64,000 nt of DNA, taken from assembly GCA_036267955.1 (NCBI GenBank), contig DATAVB010000086.1:1-64000 (forward strand), in the 5' to 3' direction. Shown here in pieces: positions 1 through 8,505 of this stretch (the first letter of the stretch is position 1; each line of letters begins with the position of its first letter). This DNA comes from DATAVB01 sp036267955. Lineage in GTDB: Bacteria; Actinomycetota; Actinomycetes; Mycobacteriales; QHCD01. The position numbers were made by a program, and so were the translations under genes. The notes beneath the pieces are model-generated. The model had not been told where the DNA came from and ran no database searches. It was given only the letters and a program-made list of their open reading frames with translations.

Positions 1-73
1 GGGTACGACAGTCTCAGCTTGCCAGAAGTAGCCCGGAAGAGAAGTCTCCGGCCGGAAAACAGACCACTAGGAC

Positions 74-129
74 CATGATCGTGAGTGAATTTGGTACCCC
101 CAGAGGTACCGAATCCACTCACGATCATG
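74..129. repeat. Long intergenic palindrome, CATGATCGTGA family, copy 1
   Basis: Arms 74-98 and 105-129 pair over 23 of 25 positions around a 6-base loop. Both ends carry CATGATCGTGA. About 49 of 54 bases match the element at 25150-25205, and the outer 11 bases match the element at 26044-26098. It lies in a non-coding stretch beyond the end of the permease gene. It may be a transcription terminator or a dispersed palindromic repeat; there is no T-run. Confidence 0.8.
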
Positions 130-143
130 ACAACAAGAGAAAC

Positions 144-177
144 CCGCGGGCCGCATCCAAAAGAATGCGACCCGCGG
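144..177 (-). terminator. Terminator of the ABC exporter operon
   Basis: Arms 144-156 and 165-177 form a 13-position stem with one mismatch and an 8-base loop. Read on the minus strand, the stem is followed by a T-rich tail (TTTCTCTTGTT). It lies 19 bases past the permease stop codon, as expected for an intrinsic terminator. Confidence 0.75.
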
Positions 178-195
178 CAACAAAAGGCAGAAGAG

Positions 196-984
196 CTAGA
201 CCCGCTTGGTATCCCGGCGGAAAAGTAAAGCCGAGCCGAGGCCGAATACCAGACCCCAGATTAGAATATTGGGCACCGAAGCCCAATCGAAGTGCTCCGC
301 GTGCAGGGGCGCGCGGGCGATCTCGCCGACACCGTAGGCGGGCGTCCATCGCGCAATCTCCCGGAACGTATGACCCCACACGCTGAGCGGTACGAACAGG
401 CCGCCGAGCAGGGCCAGTAGGGCGAGAATCGGGCCCATGATCTGCATCGCGTTCTCGGACGGGAACAGATACCCCACGAAGAGGCCCATCGCGGCGAAGA
501 CGAATGCGCACAGCCACGCGGCGAGCCCGCAGAGGATCCATTTCGAGATATCCAGCTTGACTCCGGTGGCCGCGCCGACGGCGAACTCGACGAAAACCGC
601 CATCGCGCCGAGCGTCATTGCGGTGAATACCTTGGTGAACATATAGGCGACCGGGCGGAGCGGGGTCAACCGCAGCTGCCGGCTCCAGCCCTGCGCGCGT
701 TCGACCGCGACCATCGCCGCCCCGGCCATCGTCGCCACCATCGCGCCGTACGTCCCGAGGTTGACCATGATGTACGTCGCGGCATTGGCGCTGCCGACGG
801 TGTCGTTGCGCTGCGAATAGCCGAAGAGGAAATAGAAGGCGACCGGCATGATCAGCGTGAAGATCAAGGTGCGCCGGTTGCGCAGCATCCGGCGGACCTC
901 GAGCCGGACGAACGTCAGGTTGAATCCACCCAGCGGCGGAACGCGCCGGTCGAGGTTGGGCATGGCAACTGGCTGGGCGCTCAT
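196..984 (-). CDS. ABC-2 type exporter permease (DrrB-like)
   Basis: This 262-residue protein is a multi-spanning membrane subunit of a drug or lipid exporter. Hydrophobic segments are visible near residues 40-57, 75-95, 120-145, 150-175, 185-205 and 230-250, with the central pattern of ABC-2 permeases. The start was chosen at 984 because its ATG overlaps the stop of the upstream ATPase gene (ATGA), implying translational coupling. The pair forms a two-gene operon ending at the hairpin 144-177. The substrate cannot be told from the sequence. Confidence 0.85.
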   Translation of the reverse strand: MSAQPVAMPNLDRRVPPLGGFNLTFVRLEVRRMLRNRRTLIFTLIMPVAFYFLFGYSQRNDTVGSANAATYIMVNLGTYGAMVATMAGAAMVAVERAQGWSRQLRLTPLRPVAYMFTKVFTAMTLGAMAVFVEFAVGAATGVKLDISKWILCGLAAWLCAFVFAAMGLFVGYLFPSENAMQIMGPILALLALLGGLFVPLSVWGHTFREIARWTPAYGVGEIARAPLHAEHFDWASVPNILIWGLVFGLGSALLFRRDTKRV

Positions 985-1946
985 CGGGCACTCTCCATCG
1001 GTGCTGCGGTCGGTTCGGTCAGCGCATCCGGGTCGGCCGCGGTGTCGCCGGTCAGGGCGATGAACGCGTCCTCGAGATTGCGTGCGGTTATTTCCAGGTC
1101 GCGGGCCTCGGTCCGGGTGAGCAGGTAGCGCGCCACCGAGTCGGACTCCGCGGCCCGGATCAGCACCGTGTCGCCGCGGACCTCGACGCCCTCCACCCCG
1201 GGCAGACCGAGGAGTGCCGATGGGTCGGCGCCGGGCAGCGTGGCCCGCACGACCCGACCGGAGGAGAGTTCCTTGATCTCCGCCGCGGTGCCGTCCGCGA
1301 CGACCTCGCCCTCGCGGATCAGCACGATCCGGTCGGCGTAGGCGTCCGCCTCTTCCAGATAGTGGGTGGCGAACAGGACCGTGCGGCCACGCTGGGTGTC
1401 CTCCCGGATCGCGGACCAGAAGTCGCGCCGGCCCACCACATCCATGCCGGTGGTCGGTTCGTCGAGCACCAGCAGCGCCGGGTCGGACAGCAGAGCCATC
1501 GCGAAACGCAGCCGCTGCTGCTGACCGCCGGAGCATTTGCCGACCCGCCGGTCGGCGATCTCCCGGATGCCGGCCCGTTCCAGCACCTCGTTGACCGGCC
1601 TGGTGTTGACGAAAAGTGTCGAGGTGAGTTCCACGGTCTCGCCCACGGTCAGGTCTTTCAGCAGCCCACCGGTCTGCATGACCGCGGCCACGAGACCGCG
1701 GGCGACGGCGTCGACCGGCTTGAAGCCGAACACCTCGACCTGGCCGGAAGTCGGGGCGGACAGGCCGAGCATCATGTCAATCGTCGTGGTCTTGCCGGCC
1801 CCGTTCGGGCCGAGGAACGCCACGATCTCCCCCGGCTCGACGGTGAGGTCGATGCCGTTGACTGCACGTACATTGCCGAATCTCTTGTGTAGGCCGTGCA
1901 ACTCGAGCGCGGCGACGGCGCCGGACTGCGAAGGTGTCAGGTTCAT
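981..1946 (-). CDS. ABC exporter ATP-binding protein (DrrA-like)
   Basis: This 321-residue ATPase powers the adjacent permease. Walker A GPNGAGKT is at residues 46-53, the signature SGGQQ at about 139-143, and Walker B LLVLDEP at about 158-164. The C-terminal domain after residue 230 is typical of DrrA-type drug exporters. I chose ATG 1946 because AGGG lies 8 bases upstream; ATG 1952 is possible but its AGGG is only 2 bases away. Its stop overlaps the permease start. A palindrome at 2007-2018 lies about 60 bases upstream and may be a regulator site. Confidence 0.88.
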   Translation of the reverse strand: MNLTPSQSGAVAALELHGLHKRFGNVRAVNGIDLTVEPGEIVAFLGPNGAGKTTTIDMMLGLSAPTSGQVEVFGFKPVDAVARGLVAAVMQTGGLLKDLTVGETVELTSTLFVNTRPVNEVLERAGIREIADRRVGKCSGGQQQRLRFAMALLSDPALLVLDEPTTGMDVVGRRDFWSAIREDTQRGRTVLFATHYLEEADAYADRIVLIREGEVVADGTAAEIKELSSGRVVRATLPGADPSALLGLPGVEGVEVRGDTVLIRAAESDSVARYLLTRTEARDLEITARNLEDAFIALTGDTAADPDALTEPTAAPMESAR

Positions 1947-2379
1947 GGCCATAACCCTGACAGAGCGGGGCGTTGGGCACATCGCTCGTTTGTCCTGAGA
2001 AGGGCGTGACAAATGTCAGACGGCCGGCGAACCGTCCACTGAGGAACTGAATGAGCCGACGACCTCGAGCCGCCGCTGCTGTCGAAGCCCCGATGGTGGA
2101 CACGATCCCAGCCCTACCGACCCGCCGCCAATGAGTTGCGGTTCGCAGCATCAGATGGCAATCTTTTGACTACGCCGGATCGCCTACAGCGAAGGGTGTT
2201 TAGCGTATCGATTGTCTTACGGGTGGCATTCAGCCTATTCCCGGGTACCCGGCGACTCATGAGTACCGCAAATCCTGTGAAGAGAGTGATTCTGCGTACA
2301 GGACGGCGGCCAAGGTGATCTACTCATGACCTGGACAGCATTCGATGTTGTCCGATGGCCCGACCTGTTGGGGGATGGG
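1947..2379. other. Non-coding region between exporter and bldC-like gene
   Basis: About 430 bases hold no convincing gene. Visible elements are the palindromes TGACAAATGTCA (2007-2018), CCGGGTACCCGG (2241-2252) and ACTCATGAGT (2255-2264). The last two lie 60-140 bases before the bldC-like gene and could be regulatory. A 19-codon ORF from ATG 2259 to TGA 2318 has no good ribosome site. Confidence 0.5.
2007..2018. promoter_or_regulatory. Inverted repeat TGACAAATGTCA, possible operator
   Basis: Two perfect 5-base half sites (TGACA/TGTCA) are separated by AA, about 60 bases before the DrrA-like start. The position suits a promoter-proximal operator for the exporter operon. The NarL-type regulator at 2687-3337 is a possible but unproven binder. 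Confidence 0.35.
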
Positions 2380-2589
2380 ATGAATACACAAGACCGTCTG
2401 ATGACGCCCGGAGAGGTCGCCGCGATCTTCCGGGTCGATCCCAAGACTGTCACCCGTTGGGCTACCGCGGGACGGATCCACAGCATCCGTACGCCGGGTG
2501 GTCACCGTCGCTTTGCCGAGTCGGAGGTGCACGGTCTCCTGGCTCGTATGACGGGCGAGAGTGAGCGGCCGGTTCACGCCGCCTCCTGA
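2380..2589 (+). CDS. bldC: BldC-like MerR-type helix-turn-helix regulator
   Basis: This is a small DNA-binding protein of 69 residues. The sequence matches BldC of Streptomyces closely in the motif TPGEVAAIFRVDPKTVTRWA and the following TPGGHRRF wing. BldC controls developmental timing in Streptomyces. ATG 2380 gives the family length (about 68) and has GGGGG 5 bases before it. ATG 2326 has a stronger Shine-Dalgarno match (AAGGTGA, 7 bases away) and would add 18 residues that look unconserved, so the start is open. It is convergent with the response regulator at 2687-3337. Confidence 0.85.
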   Translation: MNTQDRLMTPGEVAAIFRVDPKTVTRWATAGRIHSIRTPGGHRRFAESEVHGLLARMTGESERPVHAAS

Positions 2590-2686
2590 GCAGTGAGGGT
2601 CGTCAACGTCGACGGCCCGAGCTCTACGTCGGTGGGTGGTGGCCAGCAAGGGGGGTGCTGGCACCGACCGGCCCACAGAACGGTGC

Positions 2687-3337
2687 TCAGACCGCGCCGG
2701 CATCGTGTGCCAGCAGCGCCACCTGGACGCGGTTGGACAGCTCCAGCTTGGCCATGAGGCGCGACATGTGCGCCTTGACCGTGGCCACACTCATGAACAA
2801 TTCCGCGCTGATGTCAGCGTTCGACTTACCCTGCCCGACCGCGATCGCGACCTCGCGTTCCCGGTCGCTGAGCCGCCCGAGCTGAGCCTGGGCGCGCAGC
2901 TGCCTGGTGTCGATCCCACTGTCGGCGACATGCTCGATCAGCGACCGCATCACGGTCGGGGACAGCATGGGCTCGCCCGCCGCGACCCGCCTGATCGCCT
3001 CGGCGATGTCGGCCGGCGGGGTGTCCTTCAGCAGGAATCCGCTGGCGCCCGCGCGCAGAGCGCGCAGCACGTACTCATCGGCGTCGAACGTCGTCAGCAC
3101 GATGACCTGCGGTGCGCCCGTCCCGGTGAGCAGCAGTTCGGTGGTGGCCAGACCGTCCAGCTTCGGCATCCGGATGTCCATCAACACCACGTCCGGCTCG
3201 CTGCGTCGCACTGCCGCGACCGCTTCGCTACCGTCCGTGGCCTCCCCGACGATCTTGATGTCGTCGGTGCCGGACAGCATCATCGAGAGGCCGGCCCGGA
3301 CCAGTGCGTCGTCATCGACGATCAGAACGCGAATCAT
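2687..3337 (-). CDS. NarL/LuxR-family response regulator
   Basis: This 216-residue protein has a receiver domain (acidic pair D8-D9, phospho-acceptor D54 in VLMDIRMP, K104 in LLKD) and a LuxR-type helix-turn-helix (about residues 150-210, LSDREREV...ATVKAHMSRLM). The ATG at 3337 overlaps the stop of the histidine kinase (ATGA); a GTG at 3346 is the alternative. It is the phosphorylation partner of that kinase and probably controls one of the two flanking ABC exporters, an inference from position only. Confidence 0.92.
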   Translation of the reverse strand: MIRVLIVDDDALVRAGLSMMLSGTDDIKIVGEATDGSEAVAAVRRSEPDVVLMDIRMPKLDGLATTELLLTGTGAPQVIVLTTFDADEYVLRALRAGASGFLLKDTPPADIAEAIRRVAAGEPMLSPTVMRSLIEHVADSGIDTRQLRAQAQLGRLSDREREVAIAVGQGKSNADISAELFMSVATVKAHMSRLMAKLELSNRVQVALLAHDAGAV

Positions 3338-4584
3338 GCCGGCCACGGTAGCCAGGTGTGCAGCAGAAACTCGCCTTCGCCGACCGGGCCGTGTTCGATC
3401 CGGCCGCTGGCGAGCGTGACCCGCTCCGTGAGCCCGATGAGGCCGCTGCCGGCGCCGGGCAGCTCGGCGACGTTGCTTCGGCCGACCGGCAAGGGATTCC
3501 GAATCTCGATGTCGAGCCCCGAATCCGGCGCCCCGGCGATGCAGACCCGCGCGAGCACCCCGGGGGCGTGTTTGCGCACGTTGGTCAGTCCCTCCTGGAC
3601 GATCCGGTACGCGCTTCGCCCGACCGCGTCCGGAACGGCGGTAAGGTCCGCGATCTCGTCTTCCAGCTCGACCCGCATTCCGGCGGCCCGCGATTCGTCG
3701 ATCAGACCGGGCAGATCCGCCAGAGTCGGCTGCGGGCGCTCGGGTTGCCCACTATCCGGGCTCTCCCGCAGTACGCCGATCACCTCGCGGAGATCCTGTA
3801 ATGCCTGGCGCGCACTGGCCCGGATGACCCCGGCGGCCCGGGCAATTTCGGCCGGCGGCGCGTCCGGTCGGAATTCCAATGCGCCGGCATGCAGGCTCAG
3901 CAGCGAAATCCGGTGAGCCAGCACGTCGTGCATCTCCCGGGCGATGCGTTCGCGCTCCAGATGCTGCGCCTGTTCGACCTTGAGCTGCTGGGCGGCCTCG
4001 GCCCGTTCGGCCCGCTCCCGCAAGGAGAGCAGCAACTGCCGGCGGGCTCGTACGAACATTCCACAGGCGACCACCGCGACGAGAAAGATGGTGCCAACCA
4101 GGATGCTGCCCCAATAGGACATGTTCTTGTCCGGGTGGACGGCGTACTGGGGTAACAGGCTCAGCAGCTCGAAAATCGTGATCGCGGCGACGATCGGAAA
4201 CCGTCGGTGCACCGCCACGGTGAACATCGCGATGATCGCCGCAGCGCCGGTGGTCTGGAATGCCAGCCCGGCGAGGGAAAGGACGATGGTCAGCGTCACC
4301 GGCCAGCGGCGGCGCAGCCACATCGTGAGAGCGGCCAGCGATCCCGCGACCAAATCGGCGATGACCAGGTAATGCTGCGACGGCACCGTGCCGTCGCTGC
4401 GTTCGGAAAACCAGATCACCGGAATGCCACCGGCGGCGATCAGGAAGGCGATGACATCGACGACCCAGTCCCTTGTGGACCGGGGGAGCCGGTCGCCGTC
4501 GCTGTACGGTTCGGCGGTCAGGAGCGCAGGCAGCAGCCGGCGATACTCGATGCTGTGCCGGTGCGAGGCCGCCGTGCTGCTCAT
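3334..4584 (-). CDS. Sensor histidine kinase, HisKA_3 (NarL-partner) type
   Basis: This 416-residue membrane sensor has about five to six hydrophobic segments in residues 40-180, then a short coiled coil, then the dimerisation/phospho-acceptor helix with His219 in REMHDVLAHR. The ATPase domain shows an N box (VQEGLTNVRKHA) and a GSGLIGL glycine box. The usual DxG of the G1 box is replaced by an NPLP stretch, which some actinobacterial kinases share. The start at 4584 was chosen by alignment of the first membrane segment; it has no strong ribosome site. The gene is divergent from the ABC exporter at 4716. Confidence 0.88.
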   Translation of the reverse strand: MSSTAASHRHSIEYRRLLPALLTAEPYSDGDRLPRSTRDWVVDVIAFLIAAGGIPVIWFSERSDGTVPSQHYLVIADLVAGSLAALTMWLRRRWPVTLTIVLSLAGLAFQTTGAAAIIAMFTVAVHRRFPIVAAITIFELLSLLPQYAVHPDKNMSYWGSILVGTIFLVAVVACGMFVRARRQLLLSLRERAERAEAAQQLKVEQAQHLERERIAREMHDVLAHRISLLSLHAGALEFRPDAPPAEIARAAGVIRASARQALQDLREVIGVLRESPDSGQPERPQPTLADLPGLIDESRAAGMRVELEDEIADLTAVPDAVGRSAYRIVQEGLTNVRKHAPGVLARVCIAGAPDSGLDIEIRNPLPVGRSNVAELPGAGSGLIGLTERVTLASGRIEHGPVGEGEFLLHTWLPWPA

Positions 4585-4715
4585 GTTGGCCAACACTACG
4601 GCGGTACGGCGGTGCCGCCCATAGACCAAAGTCGATCCGACCCTCGACGCTCGGCTACCGATCACCGACTCCCGCCCGACGCGCGCACCGGGTCGGCGCC
4701 GGCAGAGTGGCCGCC

Positions 4716-5633
4716 ATGATCACAGTCGAACAGCTCAGCAAGCGATACGGCTCGCACGTTGCCGTGAACGACGTCTCCTTCTCCTGCGAGCCGGGCACCG
4801 TCACCGGCTTCCTCGGCCCGAACGGGGCCGGCAAATCCACCACAATGCGGATGATCTGCGGGCTGACGAGGCCCTCGGCCGGTACGACGACCGTCAACGG
4901 GGTGCATTACCGGGACCTGCCTGACCCGGGGCGCGCGGTCGGCGTACTGCTGGACGCCTCTGCGATGCACTCTGGCCGGACCGGCCGGGAGACGCTGACC
5001 CTCTCCGCCCAGGTCCTCGGGCTGGACCACCGGCGGGTCGACGAGCTGCTGGACCTCGTCGATCTGCGCGGCGCCGCACCCAAGAAGCGGGTCGGCAACT
5101 ACTCCCTCGGCATGCGCCAGCGGCTGGGCATCGCGCACGCGCTGCTCGGCGACCCGGGCGTGCTGATCCTGGACGAGCCGGCGAACGGCCTGGACCCGGA
5201 GGGAATCTTCTGGATGCGCGGTCTGCTCCGCGACTTCGCCGACCGCGGCGGCACGGTGCTGCTGTCCTCGCACCTGCTGCACGAGGTCGAGGCCGTCGCC
5301 GACCGGCTGGTGGTGATCGCCGGCGGGAAGATCGCCGCCCAGGGCACCAAGGACGAACTGCTGACCGCCTCCGGGATGGCGGTGCGGGCGCTCGACGACG
5401 TCGCCCTGCAGAAGGCACTGGCCAACGCCGGGATCGCCGCCACCCGCTCGGCCGACGGGACCTTCCTCGTCGACGCGGAAGCGGAGGCGGTGGGTCGCGC
5501 GGCCGCTGCCGCCCAGGTTGTGCTCCTGGAATTGCGGCCGTCCGACGGTGGCGGCCTGGAGCAGCTGTTCCTCACCCTCACCTCCACCGAAGCCGCTTTG
5601 GCAGCCCGTAACGAGACCAAGGAAGTTGCCTGA
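4716..5633 (+). CDS. ABC exporter ATP-binding protein (BcrA/CcmA-like)
   Basis: This 305-residue ATPase carries Walker A GPNGAGKS at residues 34-41, signature YSLGMRQRL near 130, Walker B VLILDEP near 150 and a switch His in LLSSHLLHEVE. It is of the bacitracin-resistance/lantibiotic-immunity type. ATG 4716 begins MITVEQLSKRYG, the usual N-terminus; an in-frame GTG lies 9 bases upstream. The gene is one base away from the permease gene that follows. Being divergent from the kinase/regulator pair, it is the best candidate target of that system. Confidence 0.88.
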   Translation: MITVEQLSKRYGSHVAVNDVSFSCEPGTVTGFLGPNGAGKSTTMRMICGLTRPSAGTTTVNGVHYRDLPDPGRAVGVLLDASAMHSGRTGRETLTLSAQVLGLDHRRVDELLDLVDLRGAAPKKRVGNYSLGMRQRLGIAHALLGDPGVLILDEPANGLDPEGIFWMRGLLRDFADRGGTVLLSSHLLHEVEAVADRLVVIAGGKIAAQGTKDELLTASGMAVRALDDVALQKALANAGIAATRSADGTFLVDAEAEAVGRAAAAAQVVLLELRPSDGGGLEQLFLTLTSTEAALAARNETKEVA

Positions 5634-5634
5634 G

Positions 5635-6414
5635 ATGACCGCAACCACTCTGTCCGCCGTGTCGCCCACCCCGGCGCGGACGAAACGGGCATCGCTGCGC
5701 CGGCTGACCCTCATCGAGCTGCGCAAGATGGCCGACACCCGAGCCGGTATCGCCCTGCTCGCCGTCACCGTGCTGATCGCGGTGGTGATGATGCTGGTCC
5801 TCCCGTTCGCGTCGCACGACTACGAACAGTCGCTGTCCTACTTCTTCCGCAACACGCTCATGCCGGTGGGGGCCCTGCTGCCGGTGCTGGGAATCCTCGC
5901 GGCGACAAGTGAATGGTCGCAGCGCACCGCGTTGAGCACGTTCACCCTCGTGCCGCATCGGGAACGGATCGCCGCGGCGAAGGTGTTCGCGGTCGTCCTG
6001 CTCGCGGTGCTCGCCACCGCGCTCTGCCTGGTCACGGCGGCCCTCGCCAACCTGATCGGCCACGCGCAGGGCGCCAACGGTGGTTGGGAGTTGTCGGGCA
6101 CGATCCTCGGCAACGGATTGCTCAGCCAGCTTTTCGGAATGCTGATCGGCTTCTCCTTCGGGCTGCTGCTGATGAGCTCGCCGTTCGCTATCGTGGCTTA
6201 CTTCCTCGTGCCGACCGTCATCCAGTTGCTCGGCGGCCTGGTGAACCAGCTGACCAAGCCGTTGCACTGGTTCGACCAGAGCGCGCTGACCAAGCTCTCC
6301 GACGAGCACGTCAGTGGAAAGTCGTGGGCGCAGATCGCCACGACGCTGGCGTTGTGGTTGCTTGTCCCGCTCGCGCTCGGTCTGATCAGACTCAACCGGC
6401 ACGAGGTCAAGTAG
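5635..6414 (+). CDS. ABC-2 exporter permease
   Basis: This 259-residue membrane protein has six hydrophobic segments: about residues 39-60, 72-95, 118-142, 155-180, 182-203 and 232-250. It begins one base after the stop of its ATPase, with AAGGAAG in the end of that gene as the likely ribosome site. It forms the channel of the exporter. The hairpin at 6437-6474 ends the unit. The substrate is not visible from the sequence. Confidence 0.85.
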   Translation: MTATTLSAVSPTPARTKRASLRRLTLIELRKMADTRAGIALLAVTVLIAVVMMLVLPFASHDYEQSLSYFFRNTLMPVGALLPVLGILAATSEWSQRTALSTFTLVPHRERIAAAKVFAVVLLAVLATALCLVTAALANLIGHAQGANGGWELSGTILGNGLLSQLFGMLIGFSFGLLLMSSPFAIVAYFLVPTVIQLLGGLVNQLTKPLHWFDQSALTKLSDEHVSGKSWAQIATTLALWLLVPLALGLIRLNRHEVK

Positions 6415-6436
6415 CGGTACCGAGATCGACGTCAGG

Positions 6437-6474
6437 CGACCGGCGGTCCACCCATCCGGGTGGGCCGCCGGTCG
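6437..6474 (+). terminator. Terminator after ABC exporter
   Basis: Arms 6437-6453 and 6458-6474 form a 17-base-pair stem with one G-U pair and a 4-base loop, 23 bases after the permease stop. The following bases (GGCCGTTT) give only a weak T-run. Confidence 0.75.
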
Positions 6475-6522
6475 GCCGTTTCCGGACACGCAAGGCGCGT
6501 CTCCGGTGATGACAACGATTTC

Positions 6523-6540
6523 TAGGCGAGCGTTCGCCTA
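6523..6540. promoter_or_regulatory. Palindromic operator candidate upstream of sugar uptake operon
   Basis: TAGGCGA and TCGCCTA are perfect 7-base arms around a 4-base centre. The site lies about 180 bases before the first permease gene, in a 240-base gap. Size and symmetry fit a LacI-, TetR- or GntR-type repressor site. No regulator gene is adjacent. Confidence 0.5.
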
Positions 6541-6662
6541 AAACCGGGCGAAGGAGCCGCAGAGCTCTTGATCTCCCGGAATTCTCCTGCCAGACTCCCC
6601 TAGCTGGATAACGCTTGCCGCTCGTGCCGGGGGAACGCGGACGGTCTGGCAGGGGAGGCTCG

Positions 6663-6719
6663 ATGGCCTTGACGATGCGGGAAATCACGACCAGCCGGCG
6701 GGCGCCATGGCCGCGGTAG
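6663..6719 (+). CDS. Short upstream ORF overlapping the sugar permease start
   Basis: An 18-codon ORF (ATG 6663 to TAG 6719) has the strong ribosome site AGGGGAGG 4 bases before its ATG. It ends 12 bases inside the permease gene in another frame. The permease ATG at 6707 itself has no good ribosome site, so ribosomes ending the short ORF may re-start on the permease. It may be a coupling leader; the peptide has no recognisable function. A frameshift in the sequence is the alternative. Confidence 0.5.
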   Translation: MALTMREITTSRRAPWPR

Positions 6720-7648
6720 CGCCCACCGCAACGGTGGCCAGGTCGGCGGCAACCAACGCTCCACCCGGCCGTTCGAAACGCCGACAACTCGGCACCGCGG
6801 CGTTCTTTCTCTTTCCCAGCCTCGTCGGCGTCCTGGTATTCCTGGTCGTGCCGGTAATTCTGGTAATCCTGCTGAGCTTCGTGCGCTGGGACCTGCTGAG
6901 TCCGCCGAAATTTGTCGGATTCTCGAACTTCACCGATCTCTTCCAGTACGACCAGGTCGGTCATTCACTGCTGGTCACGCTTTATTATGTCGTCCTCAAC
7001 ATCCCCATCCAGACGGTGATCGCGCTCGGTCTGGCCTTGATGCTCAACCGGAAGATGCCGGCGATGGGCTTCTTCCGGGTGCTCTACGTGCTGCCTTTCC
7101 TGGCGACCCCGGTGGCGATGGCCGTGGTGTGGAACTGGGTCTTCGACCCGAAGGTGGGCGTGATCAATTCGCTGCTGAGCCTGGTCGGCATCCATGGGCC
7201 GAGTTGGCTCGGCTCGTCCGCGTGGTCGATGCCGGTCATCGCCTTCGCCAACATCTGGCAGTACGCGGGTTACAACATGCTCTTTTTCCTGGCCGGTCTG
7301 CAGGCGATACCGAAACAGCTGTACGAAGTGTCGGGGATGGACGGTGCCGGACGTATTCAGCAGTTTTTCCGGATCACCCTGCCGCTGCTCAACCCGACCC
7401 TGCTCTTCGTGCTGGTCACCGGTTTCATCGGCTCGTTCCAGGTCTTCGACATGGTCTATGTGCTGACCAACGGCGGGCCCGGCGACGCGACCGAGGTGAT
7501 GAACCTCAAGATCTACCAGTCCGCGTTCGTCGGTTTCCATATCGGCGAAGCCTGCGCCATGTCGGTGATCCTGTTCCTCATCATCCTGACCTTCACCATC
7601 GTCCAGTTCGCCTATTTCCGGCGGCGGACGACCTACGAGATGAACTGA
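6707..7648 (+). CDS. Carbohydrate ABC transporter permease (MalF/UgpA type)
   Basis: This 313-residue protein has six membrane segments, the first at about residues 35-57, and the cytoplasmic EAA loop (EVSGMDGAG followed by ITLPLL, about residues 205-228) that contacts the ATPase. It pairs with the permease at 7656 and the binding lipoprotein at 8506 to import a sugar or oligosaccharide. Its start has no clear ribosome site and is probably coupled to the ORF at 6663. No ATPase gene is present in the operon, so a shared MsiK-like ATPase elsewhere is likely. Confidence 0.9.
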   Translation: MAAVAPTATVARSAATNAPPGRSKRRQLGTAAFFLFPSLVGVLVFLVVPVILVILLSFVRWDLLSPPKFVGFSNFTDLFQYDQVGHSLLVTLYYVVLNIPIQTVIALGLALMLNRKMPAMGFFRVLYVLPFLATPVAMAVVWNWVFDPKVGVINSLLSLVGIHGPSWLGSSAWSMPVIAFANIWQYAGYNMLFFLAGLQAIPKQLYEVSGMDGAGRIQQFFRITLPLLNPTLLFVLVTGFIGSFQVFDMVYVLTNGGPGDATEVMNLKIYQSAFVGFHIGEACAMSVILFLIILTFTIVQFAYFRRRTTYEMN

Positions 7649-7655
7649 GGTCGTC

Positions 7656-8495
7656 GTGGGACTCCTGCGTTTGGGTCGCTACGGGCGGCTCGGCATTTTC
7701 TACCTGATCCTGATCGCCGTTGCCGCGGTCTTCATCTGTCCGTACATCTTCGCCATCTTCGCCGCGTTCAAGCCGCTCAGTGGTGTGGTGAAGGACCGCG
7801 CCTGGGTGCCGCCCGGCCATTTCGACACCTCGAATTTCAGCGAGGTGCTGCACAGCCAACACTTCCTGACCTATCTGGGAAATACGGCCATGCTCGCGAT
7901 CATCATCACGATCGGGCAGGTGCTGTTCTCGATGATGGGGGCGTACGCATTCGCCCGGATGAAGTTTCCCGGCCGTGACCTGCTGTTCTGGGTCTATCTT
8001 GCGACCCTGATGGTGCCCAACGTCGTGACCCTGGTGCCGATGTACATCATCATGAATCATCTGCACCTGCTCAACACCTATTGGGCGATCTTCCTGCCCT
8101 ACGTCCTCGGCACGCCGTACGCCATCTTCCTGATGCGGCAGTTCTTCCTCACGATTCCCGAGGAGCTCATCGAGGCGGCCCGGTTGGACGGATGCGGTGA
8201 GCAACGCATCATGTGGCGGGTCGTGGTGCCGCTGTCCAAGCCGATCCTGCTGACGGCCGGGGTGATCGCCTTCGTCTTCGGTTGGAACAATTTCCTCTGG
8301 CCGCTGATCGTCACCGACTCGACCTCGCTGCGGGTCGTCACGGTCGGCATCTCGAACCTGCAGTCCAACTTCACCGTCCAGTGGAATCTGGTGCTGGCCG
8401 GCTCGTTGATCGCGCTCGTGCCGATGTTGATCGTCTTCTCGATCTTCCAGAAATACATCGTCCGATCGATTCAGTTGACCGGCGTGAACAGGTAG
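7656..8495 (+). CDS. Carbohydrate ABC transporter permease (MalG type)
   Basis: This 279-residue protein is the second channel subunit. It has six membrane segments starting near residue 10 and the EAA motif (EAARLDGCGE followed by VVPLSKPIL, about residues 170-195). The GTG at 7656 has GAGG 5 bases upstream and lies 7 bases after the first permease. The C-terminal residues IQLTGVNR are usual for the family. Confidence 0.9.
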   Translation: MGLLRLGRYGRLGIFYLILIAVAAVFICPYIFAIFAAFKPLSGVVKDRAWVPPGHFDTSNFSEVLHSQHFLTYLGNTAMLAIIITIGQVLFSMMGAYAFARMKFPGRDLLFWVYLATLMVPNVVTLVPMYIIMNHLHLLNTYWAIFLPYVLGTPYAIFLMRQFFLTIPEELIEAARLDGCGEQRIMWRVVVPLSKPILLTAGVIAFVFGWNNFLWPLIVTDSTSLRVVTVGISNLQSNFTVQWNLVLAGSLIALVPMLIVFSIFQKYIVRSIQLTGVNR

Positions 8496-8505
8496 GGGGA
8501 GGGCC

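Noticed and set aside
2136..2318. 60-codon plus-strand ORF before the bldC-like gene
   Set aside because: No ribosome site, no recognisable motifs, and it lies in probable regulatory DNA.
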